64,000 nucleotides of DNA from Streptomyces guryensis (GTDB lineage Bacteria; Actinomycetota; Actinomycetes; Streptomycetales; Streptomycetaceae). A program made the translations under genes and the position numbers. This document shows positions 51,085-60,411 of this stretch, in pieces. Location of the stretch: the NCBI RefSeq assembly GCF_021261325.1, contig NZ_JAJSBI010000017.1, forward strand, positions 145,012-209,011, written 5' to 3'. The notes under the pieces were generated by a model that made no database searches, was not told the DNA's origin, and saw only the letters and a list, made by a program, of their open reading frames with translations. Numbering within the stretch: position 1 is the stretch's first letter; every line of letters begins with the position of its first letter.

Positions 51085-53328
51085 TCACCGCTTCGGCGCC
51101 GCCACCGGCACCTTCAGCGGCCGGGCCAGTCCCACCACCGCCTCGTCGAGGCGCTGCAGATGCCGCAGCACCCGGTCGGTGATACGCCCGTAGCGGGAGC
51201 CGCCCGGTACCTCGGACTCCAGCAGGGCCGCGATGCTGGCCCCCGTCTCGACCTGGACGGCGGCCCGCTCGTCAGCGACCCGTGCGGCGATCACGCCGAT
51301 GTTGCCGAGGATGCGCCTCCCTGCCCGCCGCAACCGCGGATCCGCCGCGATCGAGGGATGCGTGGGCAGCAGCTCGGCCATCGCGGCCAGCGAACGAGCG
51401 TGGTAGGCGCAGGTCTCCAGCAGCGCGACGACATAACGGGCGGTGTTGCGCCGGGCCCGCAGCGGAGTGACCGGGTGGGTGAGCGGCTGGGTGGCGGTGC
51501 GCAGGTCGGCCAGCGCCTGGTCCAGGTCGCGTGCCTTGTCGAGGAGTTCGGCCGGTTCCCCGCCGCTGAGCTGGTCGAGAGCGGCCTCGGTGACGTCGGC
51601 GAGCCGGTCCAGAGTGGTGACGAGAAGGTCATTGGTCCGGCGGTCGGTGTGCACCGGCAGGACGAACGCCGCCGCGATGATCCCGCAGGCCGCGCCGAGC
51701 GCCGTCTCCTCCACCCGCAGCACCAGCACCGACAGGCTGTAGGTGTGCAGCAGGGTGTACAGCACGCCCAGGGCCGCGGTGACGAAGAAGGACATCAGCG
51801 TGTACGACAGCGGCGCCGTGTAGAACATGGCGAACACGCACAGCAGCACCAGCGCGAACGCCGTCCAGGTGTGCTGCCCGACCAGCGCCGCGAGCAGCAG
51901 GCCGGCCACCACACCGAGCACCGTGCCCAGCAGCCGCCGGTAGCCCTTGACCAGGATCTCGCCGGTCGAGGCGGTGTTGATGAACACGATCCAGCAGGTC
52001 AGCACGGCCCAGTACCAGCGCTGACTGGAGAGGAACTCGCCGCCGACGATGGCCAGCGCCGATCCCACGGCGACCTGGACGGCGGCGCGCGTGGTGGGCC
52101 GCCGCAGTCCCGTCGGCGCCCCCTCCGCGGCCTCCTCGCCCGCGTCGATCGCCGCGTCCTCCGCGTCCAGCTCTTCGCGTGAGCGGGCCGTCGACGGCGT
52201 GTCGTCCGAGTCGTCCTGCGGCCCGCCGAGCGCGATCCGCAGCCCGAGCACCGCGCGTGCGGCCTCGCCGACACCCCGGAACACGTCCTGGACGGCGGGG
52301 GAGGCCTTCGGCAGGTTCTCCTCGTCCCGGTAGCCGAGGAGCCGGTTGCGCAGGCGGGCCAGGCCGGTCCCCAGGTCCTCGGAGACGGGTCGCAGGACCA
52401 GCAGGCGCAGCGCCTCCAGGTCGCGGCGCAGGGTCGCGGTCGACTCGTCCTCCACGGGCAGCCGGCCGCCCGGCGGGACGGGCGCGCCCGGCAGGTGCAG
52501 GGTCAGCGTGTCCGCCCGCTCGGCGCTGCGGGCCGTCAGCAGCAGCAGTCCGAGGCGTTCGGCGGCGATCTCGGCGTCCGCGACGCGGCGCTGCACGAGC
52601 CGCGCCACGGCCTCGTCGGCAGTGCCCTCCTCCAGCCGCCCCTGAATCATCACGGCCGTCTCGTTCAGGCGGGCGGTGCCGTCGCGCACGTCCTGAAGCG
52701 CCCTGTCGATCTCGTCCGGTCCGGCGTCGAGGAGAGCGAGCTGCGCGGTCACCAACTGCGCCAGCCGGGCGCGGAAGGCCTCCCGCAGCCGTTGAAGGAT
52801 CCCGGCGGGCGTCTCGGGCACGAGCGCGAAGCGCACCACGGCGCTGGACGCGACGGCCACGGCGACGACTCCCCACAGCCGCGGCAGCGCCGACACGGTG
52901 GCGCCGACGAACAGGGACATGAAGTAGACCTGGAAGCCGATCAGCCCGAGCGCGGTCCCGCGGTCGCCGAAGCGGCGGGCGTAGACGGCGCAGAAGATGA
53001 GGGCGACGAAGAACAGGTCACCGCCCACCACCCGGGAGTGCAGGACCGCACCCAGCGACACGGAGGCCAGCGCCACCAAAAGGCCCAGCGCGAGCGTGCC
53101 GGCCTGCGGGCCGCGCTGCTTCTCCCGGATGGCGAAGGTGGAGACCATCGCCGCGATGGCGCCCGCGACCAGATGGCGCACATCGGCGCCGAGCAGGGAG
53201 AGCACGGCCAGCGTGAGGGCGATGGCGCCCACGGTTCTCAGGCCCGCGGCCAGCCGCAGCAACCCGGGATCGGAGGCCGCGACGAGATCGCGCAGCCGTG
53301 CCCGGACCGACCCTCCCGCTGCCTTCAC
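51085..53328 (-). CDS. FUSC-family membrane transporter
   Basis: 747 residues with two clusters of membrane helices: about 25-170 (VGAIALTLAVLSLLGADVRH to LWGVVAVAVASSAVVRFAL) and about 410-560 (RAAVQVAVGSALAIVGGEFL to GAACGIIAAAFVLPV). Between and after them are long cytoplasmic helices. The architecture and the second block match FUSC/YccS-AaeB-type proteins, which export aromatic acids or similar compounds. GTG 53328 follows GGAG. Stands alone between convergent and tandem neighbours. Confidence 0.87.
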   Translation of the reverse strand: MKAAGGSVRARLRDLVAASDPGLLRLAAGLRTVGAIALTLAVLSLLGADVRHLVAGAIAAMVSTFAIREKQRGPQAGTLALGLLVALASVSLGAVLHSRVVGGDLFFVALIFCAVYARRFGDRGTALGLIGFQVYFMSLFVGATVSALPRLWGVVAVAVASSAVVRFALVPETPAGILQRLREAFRARLAQLVTAQLALLDAGPDEIDRALQDVRDGTARLNETAVMIQGRLEEGTADEAVARLVQRRVADAEIAAERLGLLLLTARSAERADTLTLHLPGAPVPPGGRLPVEDESTATLRRDLEALRLLVLRPVSEDLGTGLARLRNRLLGYRDEENLPKASPAVQDVFRGVGEAARAVLGLRIALGGPQDDSDDTPSTARSREELDAEDAAIDAGEEAAEGAPTGLRRPTTRAAVQVAVGSALAIVGGEFLSSQRWYWAVLTCWIVFINTASTGEILVKGYRRLLGTVLGVVAGLLLAALVGQHTWTAFALVLLCVFAMFYTAPLSYTLMSFFVTAALGVLYTLLHTYSLSVLVLRVEETALGAACGIIAAAFVLPVHTDRRTNDLLVTTLDRLADVTEAALDQLSGGEPAELLDKARDLDQALADLRTATQPLTHPVTPLRARRNTARYVVALLETCAYHARSLAAMAELLPTHPSIAADPRLRRAGRRILGNIGVIAARVADERAAVQVETGASIAALLESEVPGGSRYGRITDRVLRHLQRLDEAVVGLARPLKVPVAAPKR

Positions 53329-53406
53329 GCCGCCGTACTCACTCCCGCTTCACGTCATGATCCGATTCTCAGCATGGCACGACGTGACCGGAGCGTGCGC
53401 ACCGGC

Positions 53407-54783
53407 TCATGGCTCCTTCCGGTCCGTCCCCTCGACCTGCGCCCGCACCTGTTCCGGCGTCATGTACGCGTTGGTGAACTCGAAGTCCTTCAACGTGGCG
53501 GCCTTGCGGGCCTGGAAGCCGGTGCGGACGAAATCGTCCCCGGCCAGGGCGTTGAGCGTCCAGTTCGTCGCCACGCGGACCTTGGCGACGTTGGTGCGCA
53601 GTGCCATCCAGTGATAACCGCGGGCGGCCACCTGGGCGGGCAGGCCGCGCAGTTCGATGCCGAGCGGCTTGGAGACGGCGTCCTTGCCGCCGAGGTCGAC
53701 CACCAGGCCGAGGTCCTTGTGGACGTACGGTGTCAGGGGCTTGCCCCGCAGGGTCGCGATGACGTTGTCCGCAACGTGCTTGCCCTGCCGCATGGCGTGC
53801 TGCGCGGTCGGCGGGCAGATCGCCGCCTCGTCGTCCTTGGCCTTGTCCGGCACCGCGCCGGAGTCGCCGAGCGCGAACACGCCGTCGTGGCCCGGCAGGT
53901 CCATCTCGGCGTTGACGGCGAGCCGCCCCCGTACCGTCTCCGCGTCGAGCGTGGCGATGAGCGGGCTCGCGACGACACCGGCGGTCCAGATCAGGGTCCG
54001 GGTGGGGACCACCCGGCCGTCGGTGAAGGTGACCTCCTCGGGGCCCGCCTTGGCGATGGAGACACCCAGCGAGACGTCGATGCCGCGCCGCTTGAGGATC
54101 TCCTGGGCGCTGCGGCCGAGCTTGTCGCCCAGTTCGGGCATCAGCTTCGGGGCGATGTCGATCAGATGCCACTTGATCAGCGCCGGATCGATGCGCGGGT
54201 AGCGCTTGACCGCGGCGTGCGTGAGCTTCTGCAGACAGGCGGCGGTCTCGGTCCCGGCGTAGCCGCCGCCCACCACCACGAACTGCAGCCGCGAGGCCCG
54301 CTCCGCCGGATCGTCGCTGGCGTCGGCCAGGTCGAGCTGCGAGATGACGTGGTCACGGATGTACGCGGCCTCGGCGAGGGTCTTCATACCGAAGGCGTGC
54401 TCGGTCAGACCCGGGATGTCGAAGGTGCGTGTGATGCTGCCGGTGGCCAGCACGATGTAGTCGTAGGGCTCGTTGACGATCCGGTCGGTGATGGTGCGGA
54501 TGACGCAGACCTTGGACTTCAGGTCGACGCCGATGGCTCCGCCCGGAATGATCCGGGTGCGGTACTTCTTGCTGCGCCGCAGCGAGACCGCGATCGACTG
54601 GGGCGTCAGCACGCCCGAGGCGACCTGGGGCAGCAGCGGCAGGTAGAGCTGGTAGGCGAACGGCGTCACCAGGGTGACGTCCGCTTCGTCGGGCGCGAGT
54701 TTCCGCTCCAGCCGGCGTACGCACTCCACGCCGGCGAAACCTGCGCCAACCACCAGGATCCTGGGTCGTGTCACGGTGTTCAT
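53407..54783 (-). CDS. Type II NADH dehydrogenase (NAD(P)/FAD oxidoreductase)
   Basis: 458 residues. FAD site RILVVGAGFAGVECVRRLE at residues 8-26; NADH site FVVVGGGYAGTETAACL; FALGDSGAVPDKA is the second FAD motif. FAYQLYLPLLPQVASGVLTP is typical of NDH-2. The C-terminal amphipathic tail (FEFTNAYMTPEQVRAQVEGT) could help membrane contact. It would move electrons from NADH to menaquinone without pumping. ATG 54783 or GTG 54774 as start; the former has GAGAGGG directly upstream. The 232-bp gap before it holds its promoter and the ligase terminator. Confidence 0.88.
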   Translation of the reverse strand: MNTVTRPRILVVGAGFAGVECVRRLERKLAPDEADVTLVTPFAYQLYLPLLPQVASGVLTPQSIAVSLRRSKKYRTRIIPGGAIGVDLKSKVCVIRTITDRIVNEPYDYIVLATGSITRTFDIPGLTEHAFGMKTLAEAAYIRDHVISQLDLADASDDPAERASRLQFVVVGGGYAGTETAACLQKLTHAAVKRYPRIDPALIKWHLIDIAPKLMPELGDKLGRSAQEILKRRGIDVSLGVSIAKAGPEEVTFTDGRVVPTRTLIWTAGVVASPLIATLDAETVRGRLAVNAEMDLPGHDGVFALGDSGAVPDKAKDDEAAICPPTAQHAMRQGKHVADNVIATLRGKPLTPYVHKDLGLVVDLGGKDAVSKPLGIELRGLPAQVAARGYHWMALRTNVAKVRVATNWTLNALAGDDFVRTGFQARKAATLKDFEFTNAYMTPEQVRAQVEGTDRKEP

Positions 54784-54999
54784 CCCTCTCTGCGGCTCCA
54801 GGCGGTCTGCATCCAACGCCCTACGCATGCCCTGGATCGCTGCGTGCACCACATCGATCCCACCGTGGCCTCAGCCGTTCCGCCAGCTGGGTGCGGCAGG
54901 CAGACGAACGCGTCGAGCACCACCATGCCCGTCCGCGTGCCGAAACGCACCGGTCAGGAGTGAACCTTTTGGATCACGTGCCGTGCAGGAAGTGGCGAG

Positions 55000-55030
55000 A
55001 ATGTGTTCAGCCTGTTCAGCGGAACACATT
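55000..55030 (-). terminator. Hairpin across the ligase stop codon
   Basis: AATGTGTTC (55000-55008) and GAACACATT (55022-55030) form a 9-bp stem with 13-nt loop that encloses the ligase stop (55016-55018). A/T-rich for this genome. It may be a terminator or an operator; no U-tract follows. Confidence 0.4.
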
Positions 55031-56920
55031 GTCGGACTCGTCCCAGCTCGACAGTTCGTCCGGGACCGGCTGGCGGGGAGCGCGCGTGCGCGCCTGGTAC
55101 ATCGCGTCGATCTCGAACGCGTAGTGCCGCACGATCGCGTCCCGGCGCAGCTTCATGGACGGCGTCATGAGCCCGTTGGACATGTCGAACTGCTCCGGCA
55201 GCACCCGGAAGACCCGGATCGACTCCGAGCGCGAGACGGCACTGTTGGCCGCGGCCACGGCCCTCCCGATCTCCTCCCGCAGCGCGTTCTCCTCGCGGGC
55301 CTCCCGGCTCGGCATGTCGCTCTGCAGTGAGAGGGAACCGCGCCAGTACGCCAGGAACTTCGGATCCAGGGTGATCAGCGCCCCCACACACGGCCGGTTG
55401 TCGCCGACGACGACCGCCTGGTGGATCAGCGGATGCATCCGCAACCGCTGCTCCAAGGCGGCCGGGGCGACGTTCTTGCCGCTGCTGGTGACGATGATGT
55501 CCTTCTTGCGGCCGGTGATCGTCAGATAGCCCTGCGCGTCGATCCGTCCGAGGTCGCCGGTGGCCAGCCAGCCGCCGCGCAGGACACCGTGCGTCGCCGC
55601 GTCGGCGTTGATGTAGCCCTGGAACACCGAGGGACCGCGGACCAGGATCTCGCCGTCCTCGGCCACGGCGATCTCGTTGCCCGGCAGTGCCTGCCCGACG
55701 GTTCCCGACAGCTCTCGGCCCAGCGGCTGCGCGGTGACGCCGCCGGCGGCCTCCGTCAGGCCGTACCCGTCGTTCACATAGATTCCGATGCCCTCGTAGA
55801 AGAGGGTGAGTTCACGGCTGAGGGGAGAGCCGCCGGACGTCGCCCGCATCACCCGGCCGCCGATCGCGGCGCGCAGTTTGCGGTACACCGTCCGCTCGAA
55901 CAGGGCGTGTTGCAGCCGCAGATCGAAACCCGGACCCGAACCGCCGCCCAGCCGTTGCCGCTCCAGCGCCGCGGCGAAGTCCCGTGCCGTGTCCGCGGCC
56001 CGTTCGAACAGCGCCCCGCGGCCCGCCTCCTGGGCGACGCGCAGGAAGTTCTTGTAGATCTTCTCGAGCAGCGAGGGAACCGCACAGAGATAGGTGGGGC
56101 GGAAGGAGCACAGGGACGCCGACAGCGCGTCCTCGCTCATGTCGGGCTCGTGGGCCATCACCATGCCGCCGCGAATGCACAACGTCTGGACCAGAAGGCC
56201 GTAGACATGCGAGAAGGGCAGGAAGGCGAGCACCGACGCCTGCTGCTCGCCCGGGGGGATCACGGTGTGGCCCCAGCCCGACAGCAGCGTGTCGCAGGCG
56301 CTCGCCAGGTTGCGGTGACTGAGCGCACAGCCCAGCGCGCGGCCCGTGGTGCCGGAGGTGTAGCTGATGGCCGCCGTGGAGTCCGGCAGCACGATGCGGC
56401 GCAGCGACTCCACCGTGGCGAGCGGGATGAACCTCCCCCGCTCCCGCAGGTCGTTCAGCGCTCCCGCGTCCAACTGCCAGACGTGGCGCAGCAGCGGCAG
56501 CGAGCCGCACACGGAACCGACCGTCATCACCGCCTGCTCGTCCTCCACCACCACGGCCACGCAGCCGGCGTCCCGCAGGACCCATTCGACCTGATCGCGC
56601 GAGGAGGTCGGATAGATCGGCACGACCTCGGCGCCGACCGTCCACAGGGCGTAGCTGAGCAGCGTCCACTCGTACCGGGTGCGTGCCATGATCGCGACGC
56701 GGTGACCCGGCGAAATCCGGGACGCGACCAGCCCCTTGGCCAGATCCACCACCTCGTCGCGCACCTCTGCGGCGGTCAGCTCGTCCCAGGCGGAGGAGAG
56801 GGTGGGGCGGCGCGCGAGCATCGGCCGGGTGGGATCGACGGCTGCCGCGTCGAAGATGCTGTCGGCCAGTCCGCAGGCCAGGGGTGAGACGGTGGGGGGA
56901 GCGAGGGCGAAGTCGCGCAT
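55016..56920 (-). CDS. Long-chain fatty acyl-CoA synthetase (AMP-forming)
   Basis: 634 residues of the ANL superfamily. The AMP/P-loop motif is AAISYTSGTTGRALGCALSH; NDGYGLTEAAGGVTAQ is the A5 motif, GWLATGDLGRIDAQGYL A7, and ITGRKKDIIVTSSGKNVAP A8. It would activate long-chain fatty acids to acyl-CoA. ATG 56920 (MRDFALAPP) follows AGGAG by 6 nt; an upstream GTG near 56953 lacks such a site. Followed by a hairpin. Confidence 0.9.
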   Translation of the reverse strand: MRDFALAPPTVSPLACGLADSIFDAAAVDPTRPMLARRPTLSSAWDELTAAEVRDEVVDLAKGLVASRISPGHRVAIMARTRYEWTLLSYALWTVGAEVVPIYPTSSRDQVEWVLRDAGCVAVVVEDEQAVMTVGSVCGSLPLLRHVWQLDAGALNDLRERGRFIPLATVESLRRIVLPDSTAAISYTSGTTGRALGCALSHRNLASACDTLLSGWGHTVIPPGEQQASVLAFLPFSHVYGLLVQTLCIRGGMVMAHEPDMSEDALSASLCSFRPTYLCAVPSLLEKIYKNFLRVAQEAGRGALFERAADTARDFAAALERQRLGGGSGPGFDLRLQHALFERTVYRKLRAAIGGRVMRATSGGSPLSRELTLFYEGIGIYVNDGYGLTEAAGGVTAQPLGRELSGTVGQALPGNEIAVAEDGEILVRGPSVFQGYINADAATHGVLRGGWLATGDLGRIDAQGYLTITGRKKDIIVTSSGKNVAPAALEQRLRMHPLIHQAVVVGDNRPCVGALITLDPKFLAYWRGSLSLQSDMPSREAREENALREEIGRAVAAANSAVSRSESIRVFRVLPEQFDMSNGLMTPSMKLRRDAIVRHYAFEIDAMYQARTRAPRQPVPDELSSWDESDNVFR

Positions 56921-57044
56921 GCGCTGCTCCTGAGCTGTACGGAGGGTGACCATGCCGACGAGTTCCGTTGTCGACGGTGCTCGAATCTAGCCCAGGTGAG
57001 TGCGGATGGTGACCGGAACCTGCGAAGTTGCGGATCCGTGATGA

Positions 57045-58133
57045 TCAGGCCTGGGTATGGCGCACGCACCCGGTGACGACCTCGCGCAGGTTGCGTGTCC
57101 GCGTCAGCAGTTCACGCTGAACATGCGCGCCGGTGCCGCCGTTCAGCAGCCGCGCACAGGCCGCCCGGGCCTGTTCCAGGTCGCCGCTGTCCGCGAGCGC
57201 GCCGCCGATGTGTTCCAGCAGCGCCCCGACCACGTTCTCGGCGGGAAGCCGGCGCATGGTCTCGGGGTGCAGCAGCTCCTGGGCGAGACCGGAGCGTGCA
57301 GCCTGCCAGGCGGCCAGCCGCAGCAGACTGACGCTGTGGTCGAGGGGCGGATGGCCGTCCCACCACTCACGCGCGGCGGTCTCCACGAGCCCGCGGGTGA
57401 GCGTGGCGATGAGGGTGGCCGTGCCGGCGTGCAGGCAGACGTCCGCGACCCGGACCTCGACGGTCGGGTACTGCCGGGAGAGGCGTGCGTCGAAGTAGAT
57501 CATCCCCTCGTCGAGGATCACCCCGCTGCCGACCATGTCCGCCACTCGGCCGTGATAGTGCTCGGCCGACCCGAAGACCTCGGTGGGTCCGGCCGACGGC
57601 CAGCGCTGCCACACCCGGCTGCGGTAGCTGTCGTAGCAGGTGTCCCTGCCCTGCCAGAACGGGGAGTTGGCGCTGAGCGCGGAGATCACCGACAACCAGG
57701 GCCGGATGCGGTCGAGGACCGCGACACCCTCCTCGTCGGAGCCGACGGAGACATGGACGTGACAGCCGAGCACGAGCTGCTGCTGTACGGCGATGCCGTA
57801 TTGCTCCTCCATCCACTGGTAGCGGCTTCCCCGGGTGACGGACGGGCTGACGGGCAGGGGCGAGGTGGCGAGCGCGGCCACCGTGCACCCGATCTCCCCG
57901 GCGTGCCGGGCGGCCTCCCGGCGACAGCGCACGATCTCCGCGTTCAGGTCCGCCATGTCGGCCTGGGGATGCGTGTTGAACTCCAGCATCTGGTTGTACA
58001 GCTCTTTCTCGAACACGCCCTCGCACGCGTCGTCCCGCGCCGCACGGGCGAGCACCGCGGCGGACAGCGCCTTCGGCTCGCCCGTCTCCGGGGCCACCAG
58101 GAGGAGTTCCTCCTCCACTCCGACGGTGCGCAC
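57045..58133 (-). CDS. Glutamate-cysteine-ligase-family carboxylate-amine ligase (YbdK-type)
   Basis: 362 residues. The GCS2 fold opens with RTVGVEEELLLVAPETGEP, the substrate/Mg glutamates; EKELYNQMLEFNTHPQADM and LGCHVHVSVGSDEEGV are family blocks, with SALSANSPFWQGRDT and TVEVRVADVCLHAGTA. It would form a gamma-glutamyl or similar amide bond with ATP; the actual amine is unknown since actinomycetes use mycothiol. GTG 58133 follows AAAGG. It lies 63 bp downstream of glgB and may be read from that operon. Confidence 0.88.
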   Translation of the reverse strand: MRTVGVEEELLLVAPETGEPKALSAAVLARAARDDACEGVFEKELYNQMLEFNTHPQADMADLNAEIVRCRREAARHAGEIGCTVAALATSPLPVSPSVTRGSRYQWMEEQYGIAVQQQLVLGCHVHVSVGSDEEGVAVLDRIRPWLSVISALSANSPFWQGRDTCYDSYRSRVWQRWPSAGPTEVFGSAEHYHGRVADMVGSGVILDEGMIYFDARLSRQYPTVEVRVADVCLHAGTATLIATLTRGLVETAAREWWDGHPPLDHSVSLLRLAAWQAARSGLAQELLHPETMRRLPAENVVGALLEHIGGALADSGDLEQARAACARLLNGGTGAHVQRELLTRTRNLREVVTGCVRHTQA

Positions 58134-58196
58134 GTGGGGCCGCCTTTCTGTGGCCGGGCTGCGGCTACGACGAGCACCGAGTACCCCGCCGACCGG

Positions 58197-60407
58197 TCAC
58201 AGCAACGGAGTCAGCCAGATCGTGGCGAGCGGTGGCAGGGTGAGCGTGATCCTTCCCTCCTCCACCTTGACGTCGTCGGGGTTGGTGACGTCGCTGCCGC
58301 CGTAGCGCGCGGCGTCGGTGTTGAGGACCTCCCGCCAGGCGGGCACCTCCTCGGGCGCCCAGAGGCGGTAGTCGTGTCGCACGACGGGGGAGAAGTTGGA
58401 GACCGCGAGCAGCGGGCTGCCGTCGGTGGCGAACCGCAGGAACGCGAAGACGTTGTCCTCGGCGGCGTCCCCCATCACCCACCGGAAGCCGCGGGGCCGG
58501 GTGTCCTGCTGCCACAGCGCGGGCGTGTGGCGGTAGACGGCGTTGAGGTCGCGCACCAGGTCTCTGACCCCGCGGTGATCCGGCTCGGCGCCGTACCCGG
58601 GATCGACCAGCCACCAGTCCGGCCCGTGCTCCTGGGACCATTCGGAACCCTGGGCGAACTCCTGCCCCATGAAGAGGAGTTGCTTGCCGGGGTGGGCCCA
58701 CATGAACCCCAGGTACGCCCGGTGGTCGGCGCGTCGCTGCCACCAGTCGCCCGGCATCTTCGACACCAGCGCCTGCTTGCCGTGCACCACTTCGTCGTGC
58801 GAGATGGGCAGGACGTAGTTCTCGCTGTAGGCGTACACCATCGAGAACGTCATCTCGTTGTGGTGGTACTTGCGGTGCACCGGCTCGTGCTCCATGTAGC
58901 CGAGCGAGTCGTGCATCCAGCCCATGTTCCACTTCAGGCCGAAGCCCAGGCCTCCGCTGTCGGTGGGGCGGGTGACCCCGTCCCACGCCGTCGACTCCTC
59001 CGCGATGGTCACCACACCGGGGGCCCGCCGGTACACGGTCGCGTTCATCTCCTGCAGGAACGCCACCGCGTCCAGGTCCTCGCGCCCTCCGTGCACGTTC
59101 GGCGTCCACTGGCCCGAGTCGCGCGAATAGTCCAGGTAGAGCATGGAGGCCACGGCGTCCACCCGCAGGCCGTCGATGTGGAACTCCTCGCACCAGTACA
59201 CGGCGTTCGCCACCAGGAAGTTGCGCACCTCGGTGCGCCCGAGGTCGAACTCGTAGGTCCCCCAGTCCGGGTGCTCGGCCCGCCGCGAGTCCCCGGGCTC
59301 GTACAGCGGGTCACCGTCGAACCGGGCCAGCGCCCAGTCGTCCTTGGGGAAATGGGCAGGCACCCAGTCCATGATCACGCCGATGCCGGCCCGGTGCAGT
59401 GCGTCCACCAGGTACTTGAAGTCGTCGGGCGTGCCCAGCCGCGACATCGGCGCGTAGAAGCCGGTGACCTGATAGCCCCAGGAACCGGCGAACGGGTGCT
59501 GGGTGACCGGCATGAACTCGACATGGGTGAAGCCCAGGCCATTGACGTACGACGGTAGTTGCGCAGCGAGTTGACGGTACGTCAGTCCAGTTCGCCAGGA
59601 GGGGAGATGGATCTCGTAGACCGAGAAGGGCGCCTCGTGGACGGGTACGTCACCCCGGTGCGCCATCCACTCGGCGTCTCCCCATTCGTAGTGCGAGGCG
59701 TGCACGATCGACGCGGTGTCCGGCGGGACCTCCGCGTACCGCGCCATCGGGTCGGCCTTGAGGAAACGGCCGCCGTAGCGGGAGGTGATCTCGAACTTGT
59801 AGCGCGCGCCCTCGCCGACACCGGGCACGAACAGTTCCCACACCCCGGACGACCCCAGGGAGCGCATCGGCAGCGCCGTCCCGTCCCAGCAGGTGAACTC
59901 CCCTGCGACCCGGACCCCTTGGGCGTTGGGCGCCCACACGGTGAACCGGGTGCCTCGCACGCCCTGATGGGTCATGGGCTCGGCGCCGAGCGCCTTCCAC
60001 AGCTGCTCGTGGCGGCCCTCGTGGATCAGATGGAGGTCGAACTCGCCGAGGGCGGGCAGGAAACGGTACGGGTCGGCCGTCTCGTGCTCACCGTCCGCGT
60101 ACCGCACCAGCAGCGTGTACTCGGGGATCGCGTCGAGGGCCAGCACCCCGGAGAACAGGCCGTCGCCCTCCGAGGCCAGCGGGCGCCGCTGCCCGCCGAC
60201 GAGGACGCTCACCTCGCGGGCGTACGGCCGCAGGGCCCGGAAGACGATGCCGCCCGCTACCGGATGGGCGCCCAGCAGCGCGTGCGGATCGTGGTGCCGG
60301 CCGCTGAGCAGACGTTCGCGTTCGCCGGGATCCAGAGCAGGCGCGCTCGCGCAGCCGGCGGTCGGCGGGCCGGACGGCTCGGGGAGTGAGGTGTCACGCA
60401 GGGCCAC
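58197..60407 (-). CDS. glgB: 1,4-alpha-glucan branching enzyme
   Basis: 736 residues, GH13 with N1 and CBM48 modules. The N-terminus has DPHALLGAHPVAGG and the CBM48 part TRFTVWAPNAQGVRVAGEF. The catalytic barrel shows HPFAGSWGYQVTGFYAP, nucleophile Asp in GLRVDAVASMLYLDYSR, acid Glu in VTIAEESTAWDGV and the third Asp in PISHDEVVHGK. It introduces alpha-1,6 branches into the glucan made by GlgE. GTG 60407 is preceded by GAGGAGG lying in the last codons of the maltokinase gene; the stop and start are only 4 bp apart. Confidence 0.95.
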   Translation of the reverse strand: MALRDTSLPEPSGPPTAGCASAPALDPGERERLLSGRHHDPHALLGAHPVAGGIVFRALRPYAREVSVLVGGQRRPLASEGDGLFSGVLALDAIPEYTLLVRYADGEHETADPYRFLPALGEFDLHLIHEGRHEQLWKALGAEPMTHQGVRGTRFTVWAPNAQGVRVAGEFTCWDGTALPMRSLGSSGVWELFVPGVGEGARYKFEITSRYGGRFLKADPMARYAEVPPDTASIVHASHYEWGDAEWMAHRGDVPVHEAPFSVYEIHLPSWRTGLTYRQLAAQLPSYVNGLGFTHVEFMPVTQHPFAGSWGYQVTGFYAPMSRLGTPDDFKYLVDALHRAGIGVIMDWVPAHFPKDDWALARFDGDPLYEPGDSRRAEHPDWGTYEFDLGRTEVRNFLVANAVYWCEEFHIDGLRVDAVASMLYLDYSRDSGQWTPNVHGGREDLDAVAFLQEMNATVYRRAPGVVTIAEESTAWDGVTRPTDSGGLGFGLKWNMGWMHDSLGYMEHEPVHRKYHHNEMTFSMVYAYSENYVLPISHDEVVHGKQALVSKMPGDWWQRRADHRAYLGFMWAHPGKQLLFMGQEFAQGSEWSQEHGPDWWLVDPGYGAEPDHRGVRDLVRDLNAVYRHTPALWQQDTRPRGFRWVMGDAAEDNVFAFLRFATDGSPLLAVSNFSPVVRHDYRLWAPEEVPAWREVLNTDAARYGGSDVTNPDDVKVEEGRITLTLPPLATIWLTPLL

Positions 60408-60411
60408 GGGT

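Noticed and set aside
57057..59558. An 833-codon open frame on the plus strand
   Set aside because: Antisense to glgB and the carboxylate-amine ligase; no recognisable domain.
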